The translations under genes were made by a program, and so were the position numbers. Below are positions 34,022 to 45,137 of a DNA stretch of 64,000 bases, in pieces. Below the pieces are notes generated by a model. It made no database searches and was not told the origin of the DNA. It was given only the letters and a program-made list of their open reading frames with translations. The stretch is from Sabellastarte sp. h YS-2021 (taxonomy: Eukaryota > Annelida > Polychaeta > Sabellida > Sabellidae). The first letter of the stretch is position 1; each line of letters begins with the position of its first letter. The stretch is from the NCBI GenBank assembly GCA_964017235.1, contig OZ024930.1, positions 151,280,221 through 151,344,220 of the forward strand, given 5' to 3'.

Positions 34022-35153
34022 ATGAGGCAAAAAATGAAATTTTTAGTGATTATATCACTATTACAGGGATTAAGTGCCACTTTTTGCGATCAGGGATGAT
34101 GTTCCTGAGACAATACAGTAGCAGTATGTATTGACGTGATAACCCCGTGGTTTAAATACAGACCAGAAATTACTACACTGTACTTAGAAAGAGTACAATT
34201 GCAAGGGCTTGTACATTTATTGGAAAATTTACCTAATTTAAATTATCTGACTATGGTTGATATGTTGTACTTCAATTGTGCATGGATGATGGATATTCCT
34301 CAGGATATTGTTCTGACCTTTGATGAGTGTTCCTCCACAATGGACCTTTCTTCCACTAGCAAAGGTGAGATAATAAACCTCAGTTTACACTTAAACGAAA
34401 TGCCTGATGGAATATATTGACACATTGCTGATTAAATGAAAAATTCGTATAACAGTTTTTATTTCTTACATTTCAGAGGAGTCCACAAAACCACCCCATC
34501 ACCCTCCCTCTCAGGAGAAGAGTCCTCATCCACCACCCTACCAAAAATCATAACACCAGCATCCCTCCCTCCCCTTTCATCAAATGTCATAACCTCAGTT
34601 ACCAATCCTCCTCCTTCCCCTACATCATCCACTGGATGGACCTACTCAAAAGGTGAGAGATTAAACATCAGTTTATAATTGAATGAAAGGTATAGTGGAA
34701 TACAAGTAATCAATGACATTGATGATTATTTGAAAATTTCATATAACAGGGTTTTTTCCTATATTTTTTTACACTTCAGAGGACTCTACAAGAACAGCCA
34801 CTTTACCCTCCATCTCAGAAGATGACTCCTCCGCCTTAACAAAAATCATAAGTACAGCATCCCCTCTCCTCCCCTCATCCTACTCAGAGAGGACGTCACC
34901 CTCAGAGTTCTTGAAGGATTCGAGTTCTAGTCTTCTTACCAGTTTGTCCTCAGTAATATTAACAGAGCTGAGTAAGACCATTACGGAGGAAAATCAAATA
35001 ACCCCTACAATTTCCTTCCAGAAGAATTTATCTAAAACTTATTCAGGTGTTTACTTATTGGCCAGCATCCCTTCCTTTGCCTTGGTACTCCTAATTACAT
35101 TAATAATCATCCTGAGATGCAAAAATCAAAGAAAGAGACAAAGAAGACAATGA
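34022..35153 (+). pseudogene. Predicted type I membrane protein 1 of Polinton A (spliced)
   Basis: The start at 34022 gives a hydrophobic signal peptide (MKFLVIISLLQGLSA) followed by an extracellular domain with a leucine-rich-repeat-like stretch (ITTLYLERVQLQGLVHLLENLPNLNYLTMVDM). Exon 1 ends at 34364. Introns 34365-34476 and 34653-34779 have GTGAGA donors and pyrimidine-TTCAG/CTTCAG acceptors. Exons 2 and 3 encode Ser/Thr/Pro-rich, mucin-like stalks; exon 3 adds a transmembrane helix (ASIPSFALVLLITLIIIL) and a basic stop-transfer tail (RCKNQRKRQRR). Lesions are two in-frame TGA codons (34097, 34106) and a 1-bp frame mismatch in exon 2. The same gene occupies the same place in element B. Function is unknown; a surface or receptor-binding role is inference. 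Confidence 0.65.
34365..34779 (+). repeat. Duplicated exon-intron module in membrane gene 1
   Basis: Introns 34365-34476 and 34653-34779 are related (GTGAGA start, shared AAAC.TCAGTTTA and TTCATATAACAG-like / TTCGTATAACAG words). The exons after them start AGGAGTCCACAA (34477) and AGGACTCTACAA (34780) and encode similar Ser/Thr-rich segments with an LPKIITPAS / LTKIISTAS landmark. This is a tandem duplication of intron plus stalk exon. Confidence 0.6.
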
Positions 35154-35733
35154 AGGAGTAGAATAGTGAGAGATCTTGGGATTATAGAGATGTCAAGTGT
35201 AGTTAATGATGACCAGTACATGGGACCAGATGAGGCAAGCAGGTACATAATATTTTATATATTTATTTCATTTATTTCAATAATATTTGAAACCAGAAAC
35301 CCTCCCATAATGTTTACAATTGACATGTTAAATTCACTTTCTAAACCATCTCTAATACGAGGGAATGTCTAATTATTTCATGGATTTTTAGCCAATACCT
35401 TACCCCCATGTGTTGTCAACATGGAGATGTCGGAAAGAATATATCTGAATTTTCATCAATTATAGGTAAAAGGATTGAAATATTATATTAAAGAATACTT
35501 AACTTTTGACAAACTATATATCACGATTTGCAGATAAGATTTAGACTTCTGATTCATTTATTGCATTGAAAATTGCCGTTTAGTTCTAGTGTGTGAGATT
35601 GGGACGTCACAAACCAATTTGAATACCTCTGACATCATTACTGACATTTTCACCTCAGCTTATAATGATAGAATCGATAGTACTATCACTTTCATTGAGG
35701 TATATTAGGTGGAGTTTTATGAATGATTTAACA
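35154..35733 (+). other. Spacer between the two membrane-protein genes (A)
   Basis: Directly after the first gene's stop the same strand continues with a tail-like segment (MSSVVNDDQYMGPDEASR at 35190-35243), which ends at a possible splice donor (GTACAT). It may be a cytoplasmic-tail exon cut off by the TGA at 35151. From 35,250 to 35,733 the sequence is AT-rich with no convincing gene. Confidence 0.3.
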
Positions 35734-35736
35734 ATG

Positions 35737-37199
35737 ATGGGTCTATTGATGATATTCTACTGTTTTGCATTCACATTGAACATTGTTATGAGTTATCACG
35801 TTACATGCAATTATCATGATAGTGATAAAATGATGGTAAAATTTGGAATCAAAGTCTGATGATTATTTACTGAAATGTGGACAACAAGATGCTGTAGTAC
35901 TGATATACAGACAGTGTTATGTTGGGGACATATTGTTACCCATAGCTAATATCCTGGATAATTATCCAAGTCTTAGGTCTTTGTATTGGAATTGTATTGG
36001 AAACTGCAATATACCGAACACCTATGTAGATATCACAGGTTGTACTCCAGGTAAATATAAATTTTATATGTTTCTATGACTTCAGATTTTAGTTTCAATG
36101 AGGATCTTGAAGAACATATATATGAGGATTTTGAAGAGAATGCTAATGCTTTGATAACTGTAGGTATCTTTATACTATTTCCAAATCATTCTGATTTGGT
36201 GTGTGATAATCTCTCTGTTCATTTAAATCTGATACTCACTTCAAGATTGGGTCTTAATAAAAAAATTTTGGGGTTTTCGAATCATCATATTAATGTAAAA
36301 ATTGATACTTCTTGTGTTTAGACCAGACTGTGATCAAGGAAAAGATCAGTAATGACCCCATTCAGCCCAGTGAGGAAGGTAATGGGGAGACGATTTATTC
36401 TGAAATCAATGTTGAGAAGGGTGATTCGGATAAAGAATTATATGATTCTGTGTCAAGTGTGACTGATGATGAAAACAATAACAATGATGGTGTTGATGAT
36501 GATCTTGGAGATGATTATGATGATGATGATTCCAGTGTAAATAAACTTTCCGATTCAGATGACAATGAGGAACTGTACAGTTTATTCAGCATACCAATAG
36601 TTGGGGTGATTTGTACAATTTCTGTATTTATATTCAAGACATAGGAATAGAATACTGATAGGCTTTTTAACACGTTTATTCCAGTGGATGGATGGAGGAG
36701 AGCCAGAGAGTAATTTACCTAGCACCACCACTACAAGTGCAGATACAACCCTAGTGAAAACTCGAGTAGATGGAGAGGATGCCCTCTCCTTGTATGAAAG
36801 CTCTACAATATCTACACCTTCAGGCACTGCTATCTGGACAAATCGTATTTTCACTGATCCTGAGAAAATATATGCAGATATTAAAGAAAAAAAATCTTAG
36901 ATGAATCTGAGTCCTCATATCTGAATTCCAATGAGATCATTGAATTGGGAGAGGATATTAGCCTATTAAAATTGGATATGAGGGATTCCTCTTCATCCTA
37001 TTCAGAGGCCATCAGAAAATGCATGGTAGATATGAGTACACAAACTAGGATAGATATGGTAACTATACCTTTAGAGGAAATAACTATAAACGTGGAGACA
37101 GAGCAAGGACAGGAATGTGACAGTAGTGACACTGAGTTGTACTACCAGGAAACTAGCTTTATTGAAACCAGATCTGGTAGCAGATATAACAAGTTTTAG
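35737..37199 (+). pseudogene. Predicted type I membrane protein 2 of Polinton A (spliced)
   Basis: Signal peptide MGLLMIFYCFAFTLNIVMS, then a Cys-containing ectodomain (DILLPIANILDNYPSLRSLYWNC, NIPNTYVDITGC) ending exon 1 at 36050. Intron 1 is only 35 bp (36051-36085, GTAAAT..TTCAG). Exon 2 (36086-36163) is 26 codons long (FSFNEDLEEHIYEDFEENAN). Intron 2 is 36164-36321. Exon 3 holds a very acidic Asp-rich stretch, a transmembrane helix (SIPIVGVICTISVFIF) and a long cytoplasmic tail ending TRSGSRYNKF. Splice phases 1/1 agree across the three exons. Frameshifts near 35,840 and two breaks after the membrane helix disrupt it. The tail's Tyr motifs (DTELYYQETS, EKIYAD) may be endocytic or signalling motifs; this is inference. 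Confidence 0.65.
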
Positions 37200-37440
37200 T
37201 TAAGAAAAGGCAATTACCAAAAAAATAAGGTTTATTAGTGAACATGACATTTAATTACACACAGTTGTTCATCAGACATTTTAGCGAGGTCTGTTATTAG
37301 TCTGTTTAACCCAATTATGTATTTATTACGTGAAGAATTCATTTATTAGAGTTATCTACGTTTACTCTATTCATATCTTTTCTTTATACAAAGAGTGTGA
37401 CACGATATATATATATATATATATATGTAGAATGTACTGT
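37200..37440. other. Polinton A spacer ending at B's target duplication
   Basis: AT-rich and non-coding, with a TA microsatellite at about 37405-37426. It ends with TACTGT (37435-37440), one half of the 6-bp duplication made when element B inserted; the other half is 53677-53682. Confidence 0.7.
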
Positions 37441-37526
37441 AGTAGTGAAGGGGAGGGTGCCTTGTGGTCCCAATACCCGGAAGTGATTGGAAATTGATTA
37501 TAACAATGGTAATTGAATATAACAAT
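37441..37526 (+). repeat. Polinton B left terminal inverted repeat (86 bp)
   Basis: Eighty-six bases match the inverse of 53591-53676 without a mismatch. The inner end is marked by AATTGAATATAACAAT, a word repeated again at 37631, so the inner boundary lies in local repeats. Confidence 0.95.
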
Positions 37527-38705
37527 GGTGCAAGGTTAATTTAAAGCATCAAATATAAGTAGAATAATACCCCCGATGCTTTAAAGCATGAAATATGAAT
37601 AGTTTAAGCATGAAATATGAATAGTATGGAGTTTATTGGTAATTGAATATAACAATGGTGCAAGGTTAATTTAAAGCATCAAATATAAATAGAATAATAC
37701 CCCCCAATGATTTAAAGCATGAAATATGAATAGTTTAAGCATGAAATATGAATAGTATGGAGCTTATTGGTAAGATATGAATACCCCTAGTAAGGTAGAA
37801 TACCCCTCTCAATGAATACATTTAGATTAATGAATATAGAATATAAATTATTGAATAATGAATTATGAATACATATAGAATACAGTTTTAATAGAATATA
37901 AATTATTAAATAATATAATAGATGCTGAAAATTAGTTTCAAGGAGAAGCACCTTATATGCTCACAGGTTTTAAGGACAGAGAACCCAAATTCATGGAAAT
38001 AGTTTTCAATTCTTAGAAATCTTAGTTTCAAGGCTAAACACCTTATAAGCAATACTTTACCATCAACTCACAGGTTTCACATGCAAGATACACCAGTCTA
38101 TAATTTTATCATTAGAATGTAGATAACAATAGAAAGAATGTTGCAATATATAGAATATAGATTATAGAATATATATGAAAAATTAGTTTCAAGGAGAATA
38201 CCTTATATTCGAAACTTGGAACTATTTTCAGTGTGATACATATATATGTCATCTGATCATACATATATTTCAAGTATATTATTTAACAATTTTTATTCTA
38301 TAAAGTATATATGATTCACACTGAAAATAGTTTCAAGGTTAAACACCTTATAGGCATTACTTTTACTGTCAACTTTTCAAGGACAAGAATCTAAATTCTT
38401 GGAAATGTTTTTCCAATTCTGAGAAATGTTAGAGGTCAAACACCTTATATGCAATACTTTAACTACCAACTCACAGCTTTCAAAATCTTGTCACTTGTCA
38501 GTAAGGTATTCTACATAAAGTGGTTGAAGGTCAAACACCTTATATGCAATACTTTAACTACCAACTCACAGCTTTCAAAGGTTACAGTTAAATAATATAC
38601 CTGAGATATATATGAGTCACACTGGAAATAGTTTCAACTCCAATCTAAAACACCTTATATGCAATACTTTTACTACCAACTCACAGCTCAACTGGTTTTA
38701 AGGAC
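37500..38705. repeat. Left subterminal repeats of Polinton B
   Basis: There are two families. First, a ~120-bp unit (GGTGCAAGGTTAATTTAAAG.. through AAGCATGAAATATGAATAG..) is present twice between 37516 and 37770. Second, a unit with GTTTCAAGG, AAACACCTTATA.GCAATAC and CCAACTCACAG recurs at about 37938, 38030, 38330, 38440, 38530 and 38640. No gene is visible. Similar ends in viruses can hold replication or packaging signals; that is only an idea here. Confidence 0.65.
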
Positions 38706-39042
38706 TCTATCCCAAATTCCTTTCTCCATTCTAAGATCCCTTGCAATGTTGAATACCCTACATATTTTTACCTTATTATCAACTTTAATGTTTATTTTAC
38801 CAGCAACCTGGTTAAATATACAACTACCCTTTATTTTCTGAATCACACTGCAAATTTTGCAACCTTGAATGAACTGTTTATTTATTTATATAACTACAAT
38901 TTATTAGGAATTAGGTTACACAATTTTAATGTTTATTTACCAGGACCTAGGTTTCACAAATTTTAATGTTTATTTCCCAGGACCTGGTTTAATTAACCTA
39001 TATATCTGAATGACACTGCAAATTTTTTTTATCTAATTAACT

Positions 39043-39288
39043 TCAAATGTTTGCTTTACTTTCTCTCGCCAATGTCTCATTTAATACGTAGTTTAAATAC
39101 ACTGTTACTGGTGCAAACTTTTTGGAGAATAGTGTAGACAAATATATACTGATGGACAAAAGAAAATAGACCACTATCAATCGTATTTGTTCTCCTGACC
39201 TTGAACTGTTTACTTTCATAATTGAAATGCTATTACTTGTTTTCCTATCGGAAATCTGATCATCACTCTCTGGAATTTGCTGAATCAT
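39043..39288 (-). CDS. Small predicted membrane protein, unknown
   Basis: 81 residues with one hydrophobic helix (LIVVYFLLSISIYLSTLF). It is divergent from the 39360 gene with a 70-bp gap that holds TATA-like words on both strands. I recognise no family. A recurrent TATACTGATGGACAAAAG motif of element B falls inside the frame (about 39156-39173), which weakens the case that it is a real gene. Element A has no counterpart. Confidence 0.3.
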   Translation of the reverse strand: MIQQIPESDDQISDRKTSNSISIMKVNSSRSGEQIRLIVVYFLLSISIYLSTLFSKKFAPVTVYLNYVLNETLARESKANI

Positions 39289-39359
39289 TTATTTTTATAC
39301 CTTTATAATCAGTGCAATCATAACGCTATCAAACACTTTACGCTAACTAATCAACCACA

Positions 39360-39698
39360 ATGGAAAAAAGAGAAATAACTTATCAAGACCTATATATTCA
39401 AATTCATAACATGAAACTTCAACACCCAGACAAGTTTTTGGCAATGGCTTTACCTCTATTTCCAATTAATAGTTTTAAAGCTTTACGGGTCAATTTATTT
39501 TATGTGGGATGTTTTATTTGGCACTATCCTGCATATTTCATTCCTATAGTTATTATAACATTGAAGGTTTTTAAAAATAAACTGGGTAATGGATTTTCTG
39601 AATGGAAAAGAAGACTGGATATTTATTCTCCTCAAGCTCAAGAGGCTAGAGATAGATTTCAACAAGCATACAACCATCTAGAGCAATCTGTTGAATAG
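39360..39698 (+). CDS. Unknown Polinton B protein, 112 residues
   Basis: Intact and started by a clear ATG in good context (CACAATGG). The N-terminus is charged (MEKREITYQDLYIQIHN). A central hydrophobic segment (VNLFYVGCFIWHYPAYFIPIVIITL) could span a membrane, and the C-terminus is a polar helix (SPQAQEARDRFQQAYNHLEQ). It sits between the left repeats and polB. I recognise no family, and element A lacks it. Intactness beside many broken genes suggests it is either young or useful. Confidence 0.5.
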   Translation: MEKREITYQDLYIQIHNMKLQHPDKFLAMALPLFPINSFKALRVNLFYVGCFIWHYPAYFIPIVIITLKVFKNKLGNGFSEWKRRLDIYSPQAQEARDRFQQAYNHLEQSVE

Positions 39699-39814
39699 GA
39701 TGTATTCATGAACACACCCTTAAATTTTTTTATTGTACATATGTATCTACTCAAGCGGAAACAAGAGATAAAGAGCAGAAATTTTTCATTTCATCATTTA
39801 ATTTCGAGGAGGAA

Positions 39815-42800
39815 ATGGCTAGTCAAAGTCAAGTGTCATCTTGTAAATGTGGAAAATGTGGAAGTGAAATGTATAATGAGAAAAATTTGATTCATCATCT
39901 GAAATTTTGTGGAATAACTCAACCTAATAATATTTGTAAACTTTGTGATGATGCTTTTCATTCATCAGATGAATTGTCAAACCATTTACTTACATGTGGT
40001 CGTTTTATTTGCCATTATTGTAACATTCCATTTATTCATACAAAGGCTTTGGATTATCACATACAATCCTCTCACAGAAGGAAGGAAAATATCAGGAAAA
40101 ATAGTAATGCATATAAGTGTTCCATTTGTAAAGAAATTTGTACCTCCAGAACTGTATTATCACAGGAATGCTCAACATGGAGGAAACGACAACCTCAATG
40201 ACATCCCTCCAGACATACTCCATAATGATAACATCAAACTGAGAAGGGTCTATATCGCAAATAGAGATCACATACTAGCCCCGGATGAAGAAGGTGAAAT
40301 GAGAAAAATTTATAACTTTTAAACTAACAATCTACATGGAGGATACAGAGAAATTAGAGGACATGTGCAACAAATATTTAATGATCAAGAAAATGCTTTT
40401 CGGATAAATCTGGCATTTGGGATGATATTATTTAATACTGAGACTGGTGAATACAGGTATTATATTCCGCATTTCAATAGCCGGATTTTAACATATCCAT
40501 TTACAATCTCCAACAGGAATAGTATTCGTTTCTTCATCCATAAAATATCTGGAATTGATATCATTGAGAGTGCCAGAGCTGTGAGACCTTCTACTGCATG
40601 GACTCTTGCCTTTATAACCAATGTACAATACAATGTATTTAAAAAAACCTTTCCATTAGGATGTTCTGTTGATATGCCAGGATATGTTAAAAGAAATCCA
40701 TTTTTGAAGACTATGTACCTTAATAAGAGAACAGGACTTCCACATACTGATAAACTTTGTTTTTTTTTTCGTTGTTTGAAATGTCATAAAAAAGGAAAAA
40801 AAAAGTTAGAGAATATTTAAATATCTGGAGAGAATACAGACAGATTCCAAATGTCAACAGATTTCCAGGTGTCACTTTGGATCAAATGGAAGATCTTGAA
40901 AACTGTTACTCAATTAAAATTATTATATATTCATTAAATGAAAATGGAACTATTAGTTTAATATTTAATTCTTTAAACAGTTATGTTGATAAAATGTATC
41001 TAAATCTGTCTGGAAAACATCTGAGCTATATAACCAATTTTAATAAATTCGCTAAAAAGTTTCAATGTTCCAAATGTTCTAAATTATTTAAAAGAGAATG
41101 GAATATGAAAAAAACATTATAATATTTGTTATAATCGAACTAAACATGTATTTTCAGGTGGGTTTTATACACTTCCTGTAACAATATTTGATAAATTGAG
41201 AACTTTAAACATAGACATTTCAAATACTTTAGAATTTTATAATAAATTTGTGGTTTGGGATATTGAGGCTGTATTAATGAAAAAAGAAATTTCTACCTCT
41301 GATAAACTTACATGGGTATCTGAACATGTACCTGTTAGTGTGAGTATTGCATCTAATGTTACTGGCTATGAAACTCCTGTATGTTTTGTAAATGAAAAAT
41401 CCACGGATTTGATAAATGATATGATGACTTATCTGTCAGAAATTAGTGCCAGCAATAAAGAGGAAATGGATGAAAAATATAATTTTATTTTGATGCAGTT
41501 AGACAATCTAATACATAAATATACAAATATTGATACGCAAACTGAGGGGGCTGATAAAGAATCAAAATCAAAAATTTGGTTGCATATCTATAAATCGCTG
41601 TGCAGAGTGAAACAGGAACTATTAAAGTATATTTCCCAACTTCCTGTGATCGGTTTTAATTCTGGTAGATACGACATCAATCTCATCAAGAAAGATATAA
41701 TTGGATATATTACTGCAAATTATCAGGAAACCGATATTTATACAATTAAGAAAAATAATACCTACCTATCAGTGTCAGTTCCTGATCTCAAGTTTATTGA
41801 CATTTCAAATTACCTCGCCGCGGGTTCCTCTTATTCTCAATTTTTAAAGGCTTATGGATCTGACATACCTAAAGGAATATTTCCTTATGAATGGTTTGAT
41901 ACATTTGAAAAATTGAATTTTCCTCATCTTCCACCTGCATCTGAATTCTATTCGTCGGTTAAAAAAGAAAATTCTATTAAAAATGATGATGACTATAAGA
42001 AGCTGATAAAAATTTGGAATGATAATCAAATGACCTGCTTTAAGGATTATCTTATCTATTACAATAACCTGGATACAGGTCCATTTTGTGAAGCTTTAGA
42101 GACATTTTTAAAAATATATTTTGATGAAGGAATTGACATTTTCAAGGACTTCATTACTTTGCCTGGTGTTGCTCGGAAAATGTTACACAATTCATCAAAG
42201 AGTAAATTTTCATTATTCAATCAATTTAATTCTGATCTTTATTATACTTTTAGACAAAATATAGTCGGAGGTCCTAGTATTATCTTTACTCGTTATCATG
42301 AGAAGGGAGAGACCAATATTAAAGGATTAGATAACAATAAGTGTGAATCTGTAGTGGGGTATGATTGTAATGGACTATATTCTTATGCCATAAGACAGGA
42401 TATGCCTACAGGGGTGTATGTCAGAAGGAGATTTGAAAATTCATTTCGACCAGAGGTCAGTGAAAAGTATATAGATTCCTATGTATGGATGGACTATCTT
42501 ATGGAAACAGGGAGTAGTACAAAAATTTTACACAAATTAAATAACTCTAGAGAAATTCGTTTTGGTAATTACTTAGTAGATGGTTACTGTATAGATAGCA
42601 AAACTGTTTATGAATTTAATGGTTGTTATTTTCACGGATGCTCTTATGATTGCTTTATAATTAAAAAAAATAAAGAATCATTCATGGTTCAAACGTTTGT
42701 CAGAGGTTCAAAAGAAAGATCAAATTAAAAGAAAGTATTTAGAGAGTGAGGGTTTAACCTATATATCAATTCAAGAATGCCAGTTTATTAAATATATTAA

Positions 42801-44565
42801 ACCAAAGTGTTTACACCTCTACAAGACCTACCTCCCTCGTTACTACATCTCAAACAAAGGTAGGCTTAGTCCTGAACAAATAGTCACTCACATTAAAACA
42901 GGTGCATTATTTGGAGCTGCCGAGGTGGATGTAAGTATTGAGGAAGGTTATGAAAAATATTTTGAGGAATATCCACCTTTTTTTTGCACCTGTGATGTAT
43001 CAATGGATGCTATGGGTGATCATATGCAACAATATTGTAAAAATAATGACATTAATTTTAAATCAAGACATTTATTAATCAGCGGAGTAAAAGCAGAAAA
43101 AAAATTGTTATCTACTCCATTATTACAATGGTACCTCAATCATAATTGCATAATAACGAAGATTTATCAGGTAATAGAGTTCCAACCTGAGAGGTCTTTT
43201 TCCTCTTTCATTGAAACTGTCACCAAAGATAGAATTATTGGGGATCAACATAAAGATAAAGCCATTATAGGCGACACCTACAAATTAATAAGTAATAGTA
43301 GCTACGGTTCAATTTTAATTAATAAAACAAAACATTGTAACATAAAATATATGAAAGACAGGGGTAAGGTTGCTAAATTAATAAATTCATTTAATTTTAA
43401 GCATATGGAGAACATGAAGAATGGAGTTTTTGAGATGGAGATGTATAAGAGTAAAGTTATGTTAGATACCCCAATACAGATAGGATTCTTTATTTTACAA
43501 TATGCTAAGTTACGAATGCTTGAGTTTTATTATGATTGTTTGGTAAAATATTTAAATCCAAATTTTTTTGAACTGACAGAAATGGATACTGACAGTATGT
43601 ATATGGCATTAAACAAAAACACTTTTGATGAATGTGTTAGAGATGAATATAAAGCTAGATACTTTAGTGAGTTATATGACAGATGTTCGGATAATAAAGA
43701 GGCTGTATGGTTTCCCAGATGATGTTGCTATAAACACATCAGTTTGGACAGGAGATTTACTGGTGTTATGAAATTAGAATTTTCAGGAGTTAAAATGATT
43801 TCATTATGTTCTAAATCTTACATAATCGAGGATTCAAATGGTATTCAAAAAATTTCATGTAAAGGGGTATCTAAAAAGAGTCTTGAAGAGCCAATGCAAA
43901 AGTTTTCAGATACTCTTTTCAATCTTCGTACAAATGTCAGTACTAATATGGGTTTTCGAATGAAAGACACTGCTATGTATACATATTCACAGGATAAGAT
44001 TGGTTTTAATTATTTCTATTGTAAACGTAAGGTCTTACAGGATGGAATTTCTACTAGAGCATTAGATATTTGTCTTTCCCCTTGGTCTCATAAGACTTAC
44101 CTCATTGAAAAAGTGCAAGATCCACTGTCCAATTTGTTTCCTTGTGATATTATATTTAACTATGAAAAATTCCCCTCTTGCGAACATGTCTTTTTGTCAG
44201 AACTTTGTAAACATTACGAGAGAGATGATTTATTAGAAATAGTAAAGAAAAATGTAGACCCCTTTGATATTTCTTTTACTGGTTTAGAAAATGAAAATCA
44301 GCTTTACAAAGATATTAATTTAATAGAGAGAAAAATGCATTTTGCAATATTGTTAAGATTTTCACAGTCTTCACATTTTCGAGATGAATTAATCAGATTT
44401 AAAGATTTTTTTATATGCTACAAACAGCCTAATCACAATAAGATTTTGTCAGCGACATTAGGTGTTACTAATAAATCAAGTTTAATTCATGTCTTAGATA
44501 AGGAGAGTATTTCAGGTCATAATCTTGTAGGAAAAATTTTGATGGAACTATGCAAAAGTTTATAG
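39815..44565 (+). pseudogene. polB: Polinton B protein-primed DNA polymerase B
   Basis: About 1,580 codons in seven frame-shifted pieces; the longest clean stretch is 41196-42728. Landmarks: an N-terminal array of about four C2H2/CCHC-like fingers (CGKCGSEMYNEKNLIHHLKFC, CKLCDDAFHSSDELSNHL, CHYCNIPFIHTKALDYH, CSICKEIC), an internal finger (CSKCSKLFKREWNMK), exonuclease I (VVWDIEAVLM), exonuclease II (FNSGRYDINLI), polymerase A (YDCNGLYSYAI), B (YKLISNSSYGS) and an intact C motif (EMDTDSMYMAL). Lesions include frameshifts near 40.1, 40.3, 40.83, 41.12 and 42.7 kb and a TGA at 43,720 inside a PR/CCY motif. Catalytic residues are conserved, unlike copy A. Confidence 0.9.
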
Positions 44566-44765
44566 AAACCGAAATCTGATATTGCTCAGCTGAGGTGTAG
44601 GATACGGTTTGCAAACTTGCAAAACGTTCCCAGCCTTTGGATCATAGTGTAACAAGAAATATACTCATAGACAAAAGTTCGGAGTTAACCGTCATGGAAA
44701 TAAAAAAAATAGTGTCAAAAAGAAAGGAACACAATATTCAATTATCCCATTCCTTTATTTGAACA
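44566..44765. other. Convergent gene-end region, Polinton B
   Basis: About 200 bp between the polB stop and the protease remnant. It contains AATATACTCATAGACAAAAG at 44653-44672, one of four related motifs in this element. I see no gene. Confidence 0.5.
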
Positions 44766-44774
44766 TGAATTAGA

Positions 44775-45137
44775 ATTATTTATACAAAATGTGTTAAATA
44801 AAACTCCTTAACAATTTGATCATTCTTTCTTAGGTTAGAGTTAGGTCCTCAGTGGCCTAGTGGTTAGCAAGTTTGGCATCTAATCATAGGCTGTCACCTC
44901 TGTGGGTTCGAGTCCCACAAGTGGCAATTCTGAGGACCTGTCCCAATATGACCCTGGCTGTTGAACGGGACGTAAAACCCCAACTTTGACCTTTGACCTT
45001 AGGTTAGAGTTAAAGTCTTTTAATATATCCTCCATTTTCCTGTTTCTAGACGTGCAATAGCTGTAATAAATACAATAGAGTCCGCAAGTATCTGAGAAGA
45101 AGTTTTGTAATCTTTGATTGTTATATTTGTATATCAT
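44775..45137 (-). pseudogene. Polinton B protease remnant (Cys half), split by SINE
   Basis: From 45,137 the minus strand reads YNNQRLQNFFSDTCGLYCIYY, the Gln/Cys part of the adenovirus-type protease (copy A: VQNYGTNTCALFC). The His half is missing because of the deletion that joins this gene to the penton remnant. A SINE (44844-44997) inserted after NSN; beyond it the last ~20 codons (ending THFV) and a stop continue in the same frame. The product could not be an active protease. Confidence 0.75.
44844..44997 (+). mobile_element. tRNA-derived SINE, copy 2
   Basis: Same family as copy 1 (over 95 percent alike by eye), with box A, box B and the GAACGGGACGTAAAACCCCA tail. Its 15-bp target duplication CTTAGGTTAGAGTTA is perfect (44829-44843 and 44998-45012). 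It interrupts the Polinton B protease remnant. Confidence 0.88.

Noticed and set aside
37405-37426. TA microsatellite as a functional element
   Set aside because: A plain dinucleotide run in the spacer next to the B insertion site; no further structure.
44566-44765. A small gene between polB and protease in B
   Set aside because: No open frame with sensible composition; only a repeated motif is visible.
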